This document shows, in pieces, positions 1 through 8,522 of a stretch of DNA of 64,000 nt. The stretch is from the NCBI GenBank assembly GCA_902579985.1, contig CACHIV010000003.1:51194-115193 (forward strand), in the 5' to 3' direction. Numbering within the stretch: position 1 is the first letter of the stretch; every line of letters starts with the position of its first letter. A program made the translations under genes and the position numbers. The stretch is from an uncultured Pelagibacteraceae bacterium. GTDB lineage: Bacteria; Pseudomonadota; Alphaproteobacteria; Pelagibacterales; Pelagibacteraceae. The notes beneath the pieces are model-generated. The model was not told the origin of the DNA, ran no database searches, and worked only from the letters and a program-made list of their open reading frames with translations.

Positions 1-1
1 T

Positions 2-1216
2 AGTTCTCTAGAAATTTTGCTTAAAATAAAAAATACTAAAGAATATATGATTAGACCAGATAAATGGTGGAAAGAAAGATCTATAATAGCAAGATCATTA
101 ATTTATAAAAAACGATATGCGACAGCTTACAAGATAACTAGTAAACACGCCCTTGAAAATGGACCTGAATTTGCTGAAGCTGAATGGATGAGTGGATGGA
201 TTGCTTTAAGTTTTTTAAATGATCCAATTTTGGCAATTGATCATTTTAATAATTTTTATAAAAATGTTGGGTATCCTATTAGTTTATCAAGAGGAGCATA
301 TTGGCTTGGAAGATCTTATGAAAAAATTGGTGACAACAATAAATCTCAGGAATGGTATGAAGAAGCTACAAAATATTTAACCACATATTATGGTCAATTA
401 GCTCATTTAAAGATTAAACCAAACGAAAAATTTGAACTTGAAGAACAAAAAAAAGTAAATGAAGAATATAAAAAATATTTTTATAAAATTGATCTTGTTA
501 AAATTGTTCATTTATTAAATGAATTGAATAAAGACAAATATGCAAAAAATATTTTAAAATATCTTGCTAACGACAATGTTGATAATGGAAGTGAAATATT
601 AGCTGCAGAACTTTCAACTAATATTTCAAGATATGATTTTGCAATTCAGATTTCAAAACTAGCTTCTTATCAAAAAAGATTTCATAATGATTTTAATTAT
701 CCAATAATAAGTACTCCTAATTATGTTGATGGTCGAAAAATACCTGAAGCAGCATTTATTCTTTCTATTATTAGACAAGAAAGTGAATTTGATATGAAAG
801 CTAATAGTCGTGTTGGAGCTCAAGGTTTAATGCAGTTGATGCCTTATACTGCTAAATTAGTTGCTAAACAAGCTAAACTACCCTATTCAAAATCTAGATT
901 AACTGCAGACCCTGAATATAATATTAATTTAGGATCTCATTATATAGCTGGATTAATATTACAATATGAAGGTGCATATCCATTTGCAACAGCTGCTTAT
1001 AATGCTGGACCAAAAAGAGTCAAGTATTGGAAAAAATTAAATAAAGATCCCCAAAAAAAACAAGTCGATTATGTAGACTGGATTGAATTAATTAAATTTA
1101 AGGAAACAAGAAATTATGTTCAACGTGTTTTAGAAAATTATAATGTATACAGATACATTTTAGAGAAAAAACCAATTGAAATGAAGAACTTTTTTAAAGA
1201 TCAGCCTCTTTATTAA
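2..1216 (+). CDS. slt: soluble lytic murein transglycosylase (5'-truncated by window edge)
   Basis: Periplasmic enzyme that cleaves the MurNAc-GlcNAc bond of peptidoglycan, leaving 1,6-anhydro ends. The reading frame is open to the left edge of the window, so the N-terminus (signal peptide and part of the helical superhelix) is missing. The visible N-terminal ~200 residues are helical repeats with TPR-like character. The C-terminal SLT domain carries the family signature: IIRQESEFD with the catalytic Glu (about residue 255 counted from the TTG at 17), GLMQLMP and AYNAG. The stop codon directly abuts the CCA complement of the convergent tRNA-Ser. Family assignment is firm; which Slt/MltE-like paralogue it is cannot be told from the fragment. 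Confidence 0.93.
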   Translation, partial: SSLEILLKIKNTKEYMIRPDKWWKERSIIARSLIYKKRYATAYKITSKHALENGPEFAEAEWMSGWIALSFLNDPILAIDHFNNFYKNVGYPISLSRGAYWLGRSYEKIGDNNKSQEWYEEATKYLTTYYGQLAHLKIKPNEKFELEEQKKVNEEYKKYFYKIDLVKIVHLLNELNKDKYAKNILKYLANDNVDNGSEILAAELSTNISRYDFAIQISKLASYQKRFHNDFNYPIISTPNYVDGRKIPEAAFILSIIRQESEFDMKANSRVGAQGLMQLMPYTAKLVAKQAKLPYSKSRLTADPEYNINLGSHYIAGLILQYEGAYPFATAAYNAGPKRVKYWKKLNKDPQKKQVDYVDWIELIKFKETRNYVQRVLENYNVYRYILEKKPIEMKNFFKDQPLY

Positions 1217-1308
1217 TGGCGGAAGAGGAGGGATTCGAACCCTCGGTACAAGTTTCCTCGCACGGTCATTTAGCAAACGACTGGTTTAAGCCTCTCACCC
1301 ACTCTTCC
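1217..1308 (-). tRNA. tRNA-Ser(GCT)
   Basis: Read on the minus strand this folds as a class II tRNA of 92 nt. The acceptor pairs GGAAGAG with CTCTTCC, followed by discriminator G and an encoded CCA. The anticodon stem GTCGT/ATGAC encloses the 7-nt loop TTGCTAA, giving anticodon GCT (reads AGC/AGU). It has a long variable arm, as expected for Ser, and a T arm with GGTTCGAATCC. Its 3' CCA lies immediately next to the stop codon of the convergent transglycosylase gene, with no spacer. Confidence 0.97.
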
Positions 1309-1333
1309 ACTGCGACATTGATATATCTGATTG

Positions 1334-1357
1334 TATTGAATATTCAATATTTATAAA
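1334..1357 (+). promoter_or_regulatory. candidate sox promoter with spacer palindrome
   Basis: The 68-bp gap between tRNA-Ser and soxB contains a -10-like TATAAA at 1352-1357, about 20 nt before the soxB ATG. Just upstream is a perfect 16-bp palindrome, TATTGAATATTCAATA (1334-1349). The palindrome sits where the -35/-10 spacer would be, a classic operator position. The -35 is poor (TTGTAT at 1331, 15-nt spacing). The motif could bind a repressor or be chance in AT-rich DNA. The gap is too short for a glycine riboswitch. Confidence 0.4.
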
Positions 1358-1376
1358 GTAATTATTGTTTATTGTT

Positions 1377-2630
1377 ATGAAAAATCGATATTCAATATTT
1401 TCACTGATTAAAAATGCATTTTCACATCATGAAAATTGGCAAAAAGCTTGGAAAGATCCATCTCCTAAAAAAGAATATGATGCTTTAATAATTGGTGGTG
1501 GCGGGCATGGATTAGCTACAGCTTATTATTTGGCGAAAAAACATAATATGAAAAATATTGCTGTTTTAGAAAAAGGTTGGATCGGTGGGGGTAATACTGG
1601 AAGAAATACTACTATAATTAGATCAAATTATTTATGGGACGCTAGTGCACGATTATATGATCATGCTTTAAAAATTTGGGAAGGTTTAACACAGGAACTT
1701 AATTATAATATAATGTTTAGTCAAAGAGGTGTTATGAATCTTGCTCATAACCTTCAAGATGTAAGAGATTTAAAGAGAAGAACACATGCTAATAGATTAA
1801 ATGGTATAGATGCAATTTATTTAAATACAGAAGAAATTAAAAAATTTTGTCCAATTATAAATACTTCACCAAATATTAGATATCCAGTACTAGGAGGAAC
1901 ATTACAAAAAAGAGCTGGTACAGCTAGACATGACGCTGTTGCTTGGGGTTATGCTCGTGGTGCTGATGAAATGGGTGTTGATATAATACAAAATTGTGAA
2001 GTGAAAGGAATAAAAAGAGAAAATAATGAAGTAAAAGGTATAGAGACTACAAAAGGATTTATTAAAACTAAAAAAATTGGGGTAGTGGCTGCTGGTCATT
2101 CAAGTGTTATTGCTAACATGGTTGATTTAAAATTACCTTTAGAAAGTAAACCATTACAAGCTTTAGTGTCTGAACCTGTAAAACCAATTATTGATACCGT
2201 TATAATGTCTAATGCAGTTCATGCATATGTAAGTCAATCTGACAAAGGTGAGTTGGTAATTGGAGCTGGTACAGATGACTATATTTCCTATTCCCAAAAA
2301 GGAAGTCATGATATTGTAGAAGGAACTTTGAATGCAATATTAGAATTGTATCCAATATTTAGTAGAATGAAAATGCTAAGACAATGGGGAGGAATTGTCG
2401 ATATATGCCCTGATGCAAGTCCAATAATAAGCAAAACATCAATTAAGGGTTTATATTTTAATTGTGGTTGGGGAACAGGAGGTTTTAAAGCAACTCCTGG
2501 CTCAGGTGATTTATTTGCCCATACTATAGCAAATGATGAGCCTCATAAATTAAATGCTGCATTCAATATTAATAGATTTGTTAGTGGTGACCTTGTTGAC
2601 GAACACGGTGCTGCTGCTGTAGCTCATTAA
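1377..2630 (+). CDS. soxB: sarcosine oxidase beta subunit
   Basis: Catalytic flavin subunit of heterotetrameric sarcosine oxidase, which demethylates sarcosine to glycine and passes the one-carbon unit to tetrahydrofolate. At 417 aa it has the usual length. The FAD dinucleotide-binding motif IIGGGGHG is at residues 38-45. The stretch [15 protein letters not shown] contains His185, which matches the His that covalently holds FMN in characterised SoxB proteins. I start at the ATG at 1377 rather than the in-frame TTG at 1365, because the ATG gives the normal SoxB N-terminus; no strong Shine-Dalgarno is visible. The stop is followed with no gap by the soxD ATG, so this is the first gene of soxBDAG. 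Confidence 0.95.
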   Translation: MKNRYSIFSLIKNAFSHHENWQKAWKDPSPKKEYDALIIGGGGHGLATAYYLAKKHNMKNIAVLEKGWIGGGNTGRNTTIIRSNYLWDASARLYDHALKIWEGLTQELNYNIMFSQRGVMNLAHNLQDVRDLKRRTHANRLNGIDAIYLNTEEIKKFCPIINTSPNIRYPVLGGTLQKRAGTARHDAVAWGYARGADEMGVDIIQNCEVKGIKRENNEVKGIETTKGFIKTKKIGVVAAGHSSVIANMVDLKLPLESKPLQALVSEPVKPIIDTVIMSNAVHAYVSQSDKGELVIGAGTDDYISYSQKGSHDIVEGTLNAILELYPIFSRMKMLRQWGGIVDICPDASPIISKTSIKGLYFNCGWGTGGFKATPGSGDLFAHTIANDEPHKLNAAFNINRFVSGDLVDEHGAAAVAH

Positions 2631-2906
2631 ATGTTTTTAATTAATTGTCCTTTTTGCGGTGAAAGAGAACAAAGTGAATTTAAAGCTGGTGGTGAGGCAC
2701 ACATAGTTAGACCTAAACAACCAACAGAATTAAGCGATGATGAATGGGCTGAATATCTTTTTATGAGAAAAAATATTAAAGGTATTCAATTTGAGAGATG
2801 GAATCATGTTCATGGTTGTAGAAAATGGTTTAATATAGTTCGAGACACGTCTAATGATGAAATTAAAGTAGTTTACAAAATGGGCACAAAACCACCAATA
2901 AAATAG
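2631..2906 (+). CDS. soxD: sarcosine oxidase delta subunit
   Basis: Small zinc-binding subunit (91 aa) of heterotetrameric sarcosine oxidase. The visible zinc ligands are the N-terminal CPFCG pair (Cys6 and Cys9) and the later HVHGCRKW segment with His and Cys, the arrangement described for SoxD structures. The start codon touches the soxB stop and the gene ends 3 bases before soxA, so translation is probably coupled. It has no known activity on its own and is thought to stabilise the complex. Confidence 0.94.
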   Translation: MFLINCPFCGEREQSEFKAGGEAHIVRPKQPTELSDDEWAEYLFMRKNIKGIQFERWNHVHGCRKWFNIVRDTSNDEIKVVYKMGTKPPIK

Positions 2907-2909
2907 TAA

Positions 2910-5900
2910 ATGACAAAAAATTTAAGAGTTAAAACTAGTAAATTTATTGACGAAACATATAGAATTTCATTTAAGTTTAATGGAAAAATATATTATGGGT
3001 TTAAAGGAGATACTTTAGCCTCTGCTCTTTTGGCTAATAATATTCATTTAGTCGGAAGAAGTTTTAAATACCATAGACCTCGTGGAATTATGACAGCTGG
3101 CTCAGAAGAACCTAACGCTATAGTTCAACTTCACAATAAAACCGCTAGAACAGAACCAAATGTAAGAGCTACTGAGGTTGAAATTTATGAAGGTTTAGAG
3201 GCATCAAGTCAAAATTGTTGGCCTAGTGTTAATTTTGATATTGGTGGAATTAATAATTTCTTATCTCCCTTTTTACCAGCAGGTTTTTATTATAAAACTT
3301 TTATGTGGCCTGCTAGTTTTTGGGAAAAATATGAATATTTTATCAGAAAATCTGCAGGTCTGGGTAAATCTCCTACAAAATCTGATCCAGATATATATGA
3401 ACATAAATATATTCATTGCGATGTTTTAGTAATTGGATCAGGTATTTCTGGAATTATGGCTGCCAAAACAGCTGCCAAAAATGGTTTAAAAACACTTTTA
3501 GTAGAAGAAAAACCAAATCTAGGTGGATCAACTATTTATCAAAAATCAGAAATTTTTAAAATAAATAATCAATTCTCAGGTTCATGGTTAGAAAATGAAA
3601 TAAATGAATTAAAAAAATTAAAAAATCTTGAAATTAAAATTAGAACAACTGTAGCAGCTTTTCATGGTTATAATTTTTTATTAGCTCGACAAAATCTTAC
3701 TGATCATTTGCCTATTGAACATAGAAAAGGCAAAATAAGACATAGATTACTCAAAATCAGAGCAAAAAAAGTAGTTTCAGCTACAGGATCTATTGAGAGA
3801 CCATTAATATTTGATAATAACGACCGACCTGGAATTTTACTTTCCTCAGCAATTAAAAGATATGTAGATTTATTTGGTGTTGCCTGTGGTGAAAAAAATA
3901 TATTTTTAACAAATAATGATACTGCTTATGAAACCGCAATAAGCTTAATTCAAAAAGGTATAAATGTAGAAGCAATAATAGATAATAGAGAGAATATTGA
4001 TTCAAAATTACTTTATGATTTAGAAAAAAATAATGTTAAAATTTATAAAGGTTTTACTGTTGTTGGAACTGAAGGATATAAAAAGATAAATAAAATTTTA
4101 GTTATGCAGCTCTCTAAAGATGGACAAAGAGTTGTTGGATCTAAAATAAAACTTTCTTGCGATTGTTTAGGTGTATCTGGCGGTTGGACTCCTGCAGTAC
4201 ACTTATTTACTCAATCTGGTGGTAAGTTAAAGTTCAGAGATGATGATCAAATATTTATTCCTAGTAATTATCCTTCAGAACAAATCTGTATTGGCTCTTG
4301 TAATGGTGATTTTACTTTAAATGATATTTTTATAAATGTACCTAAATCATTAAAAAAATTCTTAAAAATTAAAAAAACAGAATATGAAAATTTTGAAATT
4401 TTATCTGAAATTAATAAGTCTAAAAGAAATATTTGGCTTCTTCCCTCAGATAAAATTTTAGGTAAAACTAAATCATTTGTGGACTATCAAAATGATGCAA
4501 CTTCAAAAGATATAAAGTTGGCTTTAAGAGAAGGTTTTCGTTCAATAGAACATGTTAAAAGATACACAACAACTGGTATGGGTACTGATCAAGGTAAGTT
4601 AGGCAATATGCATGCTTTAGGAATTATCTCTGAAACTGCAGGTACAAAAATGGGTGAGCTTGGAACAACAACATTTAGACCACCTTATACACCATTAACT
4701 TTTGGTACTATAGTTGGAAGAAATGTTGGTGAGTATTTTGATACATTTAGAAAAACTCCAATTCATGAATGGCATATTTCTAACAATGCAAAATTTGAAA
4801 ATGTGGGACAATGGAAAAGACCTTGGTATTATCCAAAAAATAATGAAGATATGTACCAAGCCGTACAAAGAGAAAGTAAAGCTGCTAGAGATAGTGCTGG
4901 CATTTTAGATGCCTCTACTTTAGGTAAAATTGATATTCAAGGAACTGATGCATCTGAATTTTTAAATCGTGTTTACACTAATGCTTGGTCTAAACTTGCT
5001 GTGAATAGATGCCGATATGGATTAATGCTTAATGAAGATGGAATGGTGTATGACGATGGAGTTACAACTCGACTAGCTGAAAATCATTACATTATGACAA
5101 CAACTACTGGAGGTGCGGCCAATGTTATGGGTAAATTAGAAGATTACCTTCAAACTGAATGGCCAGAGCTAGATGTTTATTTAACATCAGTTACAGATCA
5201 TTATTCAACAATAAGTGTTTGTGGTCCAAATAGTAAAAAAATTGTGTCAAAAATTTTTGCAGATTTAGATTTTTCAGATGAAAAGTTTCCTCATATGTCA
5301 TTTAAAAATACAAAAATTGGACAAATAAATTGCAGAATAATGAGAATTAGTTTTACTGGTGAACATAGTTATGAAATTAATGTACAAGCTAATTATGGAA
5401 AATCAATTTGGGAAAAGTGTATGGAGGTTGGCAAAGATTTTAATATCACTCCTTATGGAACAGAGACTATGCATCTTCTTAGAGCTGAAAAAGGTTTTAT
5501 AATTGTTGGTCAAGATACGGATGGATCAATGACACCTATTGATTTACAAATGGATTGGATAGTGAGTAAAAAAAAATATGATTTTATTGGAAAAAGATCT
5601 TTATATAGATCAGACACAATCAGAGAAGATAGAAAACAATTAGTGGGCTTATTAACTGATAACCCTGAAGAAGTATTAGAAGAAGGAGCTCAAATAATTG
5701 CCAATGTAAAAAAAACACCTATAGAAATGTTGGGTCATGTAACTTCAAGCTACTACAGTCCCAATTTAAAAAAATCTATCGCTCTAGGTGTTGTTAAAGG
5801 TGGAAAAAAAATGATGGGACAAAAATTAATTGTACCTATGGAAAATAAATTAATTAATGTAACTATATCTGATCCAGTTTTTTTAGATAAGGAGAATAAA

Positions 5901-5915
5901 AAATTAAATGCTTAA
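2910..5915 (+). CDS. soxA: sarcosine oxidase alpha subunit
   Basis: Largest subunit (1001 aa). The N-terminus (about 1-110) is a 2Fe-2S-ferredoxin-like fold as in other SoxA proteins, with GRSFKYHRPRG but no iron-binding cysteines. A dinucleotide-binding domain follows, with VIGSGISG near residue 175, where the family binds NAD. The C-terminal ~380 residues are a GcvT-like aminomethyltransferase domain that binds tetrahydrofolate and captures the formaldehyde equivalent as 5,10-methylene-THF; GEHSYEINV and the RAEKGF segment belong here. It overlaps soxG by 8 bases. Domain order and length are standard, with no sign of damage. Confidence 0.95.
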   Translation: MTKNLRVKTSKFIDETYRISFKFNGKIYYGFKGDTLASALLANNIHLVGRSFKYHRPRGIMTAGSEEPNAIVQLHNKTARTEPNVRATEVEIYEGLEASSQNCWPSVNFDIGGINNFLSPFLPAGFYYKTFMWPASFWEKYEYFIRKSAGLGKSPTKSDPDIYEHKYIHCDVLVIGSGISGIMAAKTAAKNGLKTLLVEEKPNLGGSTIYQKSEIFKINNQFSGSWLENEINELKKLKNLEIKIRTTVAAFHGYNFLLARQNLTDHLPIEHRKGKIRHRLLKIRAKKVVSATGSIERPLIFDNNDRPGILLSSAIKRYVDLFGVACGEKNIFLTNNDTAYETAISLIQKGINVEAIIDNRENIDSKLLYDLEKNNVKIYKGFTVVGTEGYKKINKILVMQLSKDGQRVVGSKIKLSCDCLGVSGGWTPAVHLFTQSGGKLKFRDDDQIFIPSNYPSEQICIGSCNGDFTLNDIFINVPKSLKKFLKIKKTEYENFEILSEINKSKRNIWLLPSDKILGKTKSFVDYQNDATSKDIKLALREGFRSIEHVKRYTTTGMGTDQGKLGNMHALGIISETAGTKMGELGTTTFRPPYTPLTFGTIVGRNVGEYFDTFRKTPIHEWHISNNAKFENVGQWKRPWYYPKNNEDMYQAVQRESKAARDSAGILDASTLGKIDIQGTDASEFLNRVYTNAWSKLAVNRCRYGLMLNEDGMVYDDGVTTRLAENHYIMTTTTGGAANVMGKLEDYLQTEWPELDVYLTSVTDHYSTISVCGPNSKKIVSKIFADLDFSDEKFPHMSFKNTKIGQINCRIMRISFTGEHSYEINVQANYGKSIWEKCMEVGKDFNITPYGTETMHLLRAEKGFIIVGQDTDGSMTPIDLQMDWIVSKKKYDFIGKRSLYRSDTIREDRKQLVGLLTDNPEEVLEEGAQIIANVKKTPIEMLGHVTSSYYSPNLKKSIALGVVKGGKKMMGQKLIVPMENKLINVTISDPVFLDKENKKLNA

Positions 5916-6471
5916 TTATAATCCAGCACTTACAGAAGAAAAATTATATCAAGATCTTCAAATGAAAGAAATTAAACCTGTAATGAAATTAATTTTAAGA
6001 GGTAAAAAAAGAGAATTTTTTTCTGCTATTGGTAAGTCCCTAAATATACTTTTACCAACAGAAGCTAATACATCATCTCAAAGTGAAAAATTGACTGCTT
6101 TGTGGTTGAGCCCTGATGAATGGATGATTTTTTCTAATAAAATTATCGATGAAAATTCCAATGAATATCAAGTAGAAAAATTATTAAATAAGAATATTTC
6201 CAATATCAATTTGGGTGCGATAATAGACGTAACTGATCAATTTGTGTTAATAAATCTTAAGGGAAACAAGATTTATGACTTATTTCAAACAGGGTCTCCC
6301 TTTAACTTTAATAATTTTAGAGACAAAAAGGGCTCTGTTACTCAAACAATTCTTGCCAAAATTGATGTGATTATTCAAAATGAAAATAAAAACGAAGTAA
6401 ATCTCTTTGTTAGACGCTCATTTTCACAACATTTATTTTCGTGGATGAATGATAGTGCGTCAAGATTATAG
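5908..6471 (+). CDS. soxG: sarcosine oxidase gamma subunit
   Basis: Fourth subunit of sarcosine oxidase (187 aa), a structural partner related to the GcvT-like fold of SoxA. Recognisable features are the LWLSPDEWMI motif near residue 65, the DVTDQ segment and the C-terminal RRSFSQHLFSWM stretch typical of SoxG. The start overlaps the end of soxA by 8 bases. Position as last gene of soxBDAG supports the call, because sequence conservation in this subunit is low. Confidence 0.9.
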   Translation: MLNYNPALTEEKLYQDLQMKEIKPVMKLILRGKKREFFSAIGKSLNILLPTEANTSSQSEKLTALWLSPDEWMIFSNKIIDENSNEYQVEKLLNKNISNINLGAIIDVTDQFVLINLKGNKIYDLFQTGSPFNFNNFRDKKGSVTQTILAKIDVIIQNENKNEVNLFVRRSFSQHLFSWMNDSASRL

Positions 6472-6506
6472 TCACATTTAGTTTTTAAATAAGTTAATAC
6501 GTTAGG

Positions 6507-7274
6507 ATGAAAAAAACATTATTTATAGCATTATTCGCTCTTTTACCCTTTTCTTTAAATGCAGATTCAAATCTAGATAAAATTTTATCTTCAGGCTTAT
6601 TAAAAGTTGGTACAACTGGAGATTGGGATCCAATGACAATTAAAGATCCTGCAACTAATAAATACAAAGGATTTGATATTGATGTTATGAATGAATTGGC
6701 TAAAGATATGGGTGTTAAAATTGAATTTGTACCTGCTGAATGGAAAACTATAGTCTCAGGCATCACATCTGAAAGATATGATATTTCAACAAGTGTAACT
6801 AAAACACCTAAGAGAGCTGAAGTAGCTGGATTTACTGATACTTATTACAAATATGGAACTGTACCATTAGTTTTAAAAAAAAATTTGAAAAAATTTTCAA
6901 CTTGGAACTCACTTAATAATTCAAATGTAACAATAGCTACTACTCTTGGTACTTCACAAGAAGAAAAGGCAAAAGAATTTTTCCCAAAATCTAAATTAAA
7001 TTCAGTTGAAGCTCCTGCAAGAGACTTTCAAGAAGTTTTAGCTGGAAGAGCTGATGGAAATATAACTAGCTCTACTGAAGCTAATAAACTAGTAATCAAA
7101 TATCCACAATTAGCAATAGTTCCTGATGGGGAAAAAAACCCAGCCTTTTTAGCAATGATGGTTCCAAAAGGTGATGATAAATGGAATGATTATGTTAATG
7201 ATTGGATAAAAAAGAAAAAATCATCTGGATTTTTTACTAAGTTACTAGCTAAATATAATCTAAAGAGCTTATAA
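6507..7274 (+). CDS. ABC transporter periplasmic amino-acid-type binding protein (SBP family 3)
   Basis: Secreted 255-aa protein. The N-terminus [19 protein letters not shown] is a signal peptide with probable cleavage after LNA. The mature part is a family-3 solute-binding protein: an [12 protein letters not shown] strand, [19 protein letters not shown] and a [15 protein letters not shown] lid segment. Some of these resemble cyclohexadienyl dehydratase (PheC), a known enzyme offshoot of the family, but the permease gene directly downstream makes transport the better reading. It lies 35 bp after soxG on the same strand, so the ligand may be a methylated amine or amino acid linked to sarcosine use (inference). 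ATG with upstream GTTAGGATG. Confidence 0.85.
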   Translation: MKKTLFIALFALLPFSLNADSNLDKILSSGLLKVGTTGDWDPMTIKDPATNKYKGFDIDVMNELAKDMGVKIEFVPAEWKTIVSGITSERYDISTSVTKTPKRAEVAGFTDTYYKYGTVPLVLKKNLKKFSTWNSLNNSNVTIATTLGTSQEEKAKEFFPKSKLNSVEAPARDFQEVLAGRADGNITSSTEANKLVIKYPQLAIVPDGEKNPAFLAMMVPKGDDKWNDYVNDWIKKKKSSGFFTKLLAKYNLKSL

Positions 7275-7314
7275 TCAATTAGTAATTAATTTTTAATTCT
7301 TTATAACTTTAAGA

Positions 7315-8046
7315 GTGAGAAATTTATTTTTTTTACTTTTAGTTTTGCCTTTAACTTCATGTGGGAAGAGTGAATTAAATTGGTTAATCTTATCACCAAA
7401 TAATATAGAGGGACTAACCAATCTTAAATTTTTATTAAGTGGTTTAACTACAACTATATTTATCTCAATTGTTTCAATAATTATCTCTATTTTTCTGGGA
7501 CTTGTTGTTGCAATACCATCTTTAGCTAAAAACAAATTTCTAACTTATATAAATATAGGTTATGTGGAAATTGTAAGAGCTATCCCATTATTAGTTTTAA
7601 TTTTATGGATTTATTATGGTTTACCTATAATGACCGGTATAAGCTTTAGCCCATTTGTATCTGGTATCATCGCATTATCTATTAGTGAGAGCGCTTTTCA
7701 AGCTGAAATTTTTAGAGCAGGTATAAACTCAATTAAAAAATCTCAATGGGAAGCGGGAAGTTCATTAGGACTAAATTTTTTTAGAAAATTAAAGTTAGTT
7801 ATTCTCCCGCAAGCAATTAAAAATATTTTACCTGCTATTGGAAATCAATTTGTTTATGTTTTAAAAATGTCTTCGTTAGTATCAATTATTGGTATTGGTG
7901 ATTTAACTAGAAAAGCAAATGAACTTGTTGTTACAACTTATCGACCTTTGGAAATATATACATTTTTAATTTTAGAGTATTTGGTTTTAATATTAATTGT
8001 TTCTTATTTGGTAAGGAAATTAGAAAAAAAATTACAAAAAGACTAA
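7315..8046 (+). CDS. ABC transporter permease, polar amino acid (HisM/GlnP) family, with lipobox-like N-terminus
   Basis: Inner-membrane permease (243 aa) of a polar amino acid ABC importer. The HisM/GlnP core is clear: a first membrane span after FLLSGLTTTIF, the EIVRAIPLLVLILW segment, and the coupling-helix signature EAGSSLGLNFFRKLKLVILPQ. The GTG start at 7315 is the only reasonable one. Unusually, the first 16 residues form a hydrophobic segment ending LTSC, which fits a lipoprotein signal peptide (lipobox) in front of the normal permease. No ATP-binding subunit gene follows; the next gene is convergent and overlaps by 4 bases. Substrate unknown. Confidence 0.87.
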   Translation: MRNLFFLLLVLPLTSCGKSELNWLILSPNNIEGLTNLKFLLSGLTTTIFISIVSIIISIFLGLVVAIPSLAKNKFLTYINIGYVEIVRAIPLLVLILWIYYGLPIMTGISFSPFVSGIIALSISESAFQAEIFRAGINSIKKSQWEAGSSLGLNFFRKLKLVILPQAIKNILPAIGNQFVYVLKMSSLVSIIGIGDLTRKANELVVTTYRPLEIYTFLILEYLVLILIVSYLVRKLEKKLQKD

Positions 8047-8522
8047 TTTTTTTTTCTCCAATCCCAAGGATATTCAAAGCTCATAGACCATAATCCTAAA
8101 TTATTAGATTTTGCAAAATCTTCATCAGCAATAAATTTATTAGAATACTTTCTATATGCAAAAGCATATCCGTTTTTCACTAAATAACTTGATAAGCTAA
8201 GATTATTTACAAAACATTCAGCCAATGTTCTGTTGTATTGATCTTTACCTTCTCTGATACAATTTATTTCATTATTTTCAATTATCTTAGCTAGGAATTC
8301 TTTTGCTTGAATGCCACATTCAATGACCTCATTATTCTTTTTGCAAGTTTGTTTAATTTCAGGAGTATCAATACCACTAAAGCGAATCTTTTCATCGTTT
8401 AAATGAATAGTGTCACCATCAATAATTTTTATTTCTTTTGATTTAACATCAAAATAAGTAAGAAAAAAAAATATTAGACAGATACTAATAGCTAAAAATA
8501 AGTTTGTTTTGTTTAAATACAT
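8043..8522 (-). CDS. thermonuclease-like (SNase domain) exported or membrane-anchored protein
   Basis: Protein of 159 aa with a hydrophobic N-terminal segment (about residues 8-25) that is either a signal peptide or an anchor, followed by a staphylococcal-nuclease-type OB fold. The catalytic set is present: IIDGDTI (Asp), IRFSGIDTPEI (Arg, Asp, Glu) and DQYNRTLAECF (Arg). It would hydrolyse DNA or RNA in a calcium-dependent manner outside the cytoplasm, possibly to salvage phosphate or nucleotides (inference). Its start lies 38 bases inside the end of the MATE gene, in another frame. Its stop overlaps the convergent ABC permease by 4 bases. Confidence 0.88.
   Translation of the reverse strand: MYLNKTNLFLAISICLIFFFLTYFDVKSKEIKIIDGDTIHLNDEKIRFSGIDTPEIKQTCKKNNEVIECGIQAKEFLAKIIENNEINCIREGKDQYNRTLAECFVNNLSLSSYLVKNGYAFAYRKYSNKFIADEDFAKSNNLGLWSMSFEYPWDWRKKN

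Noticed and set aside
1309-1376. Glycine riboswitch before soxB
   Set aside because: Such elements are known in SAR11 at other genes, but 68 bp cannot hold one and no conserved glycine-aptamer core is visible.
6494-6766. 90-aa minus-strand ORF at the start of the binding-protein gene
   Set aside because: Antisense to the signal peptide and first strands of a clear solute-binding protein.
7275-7314. Frameshifted N-terminus for the ABC permease explaining the odd lipobox
   Set aside because: The 40-bp gap has no coding signal in other frames that would extend the permease, and the GTG frame continues smoothly into the first core span.
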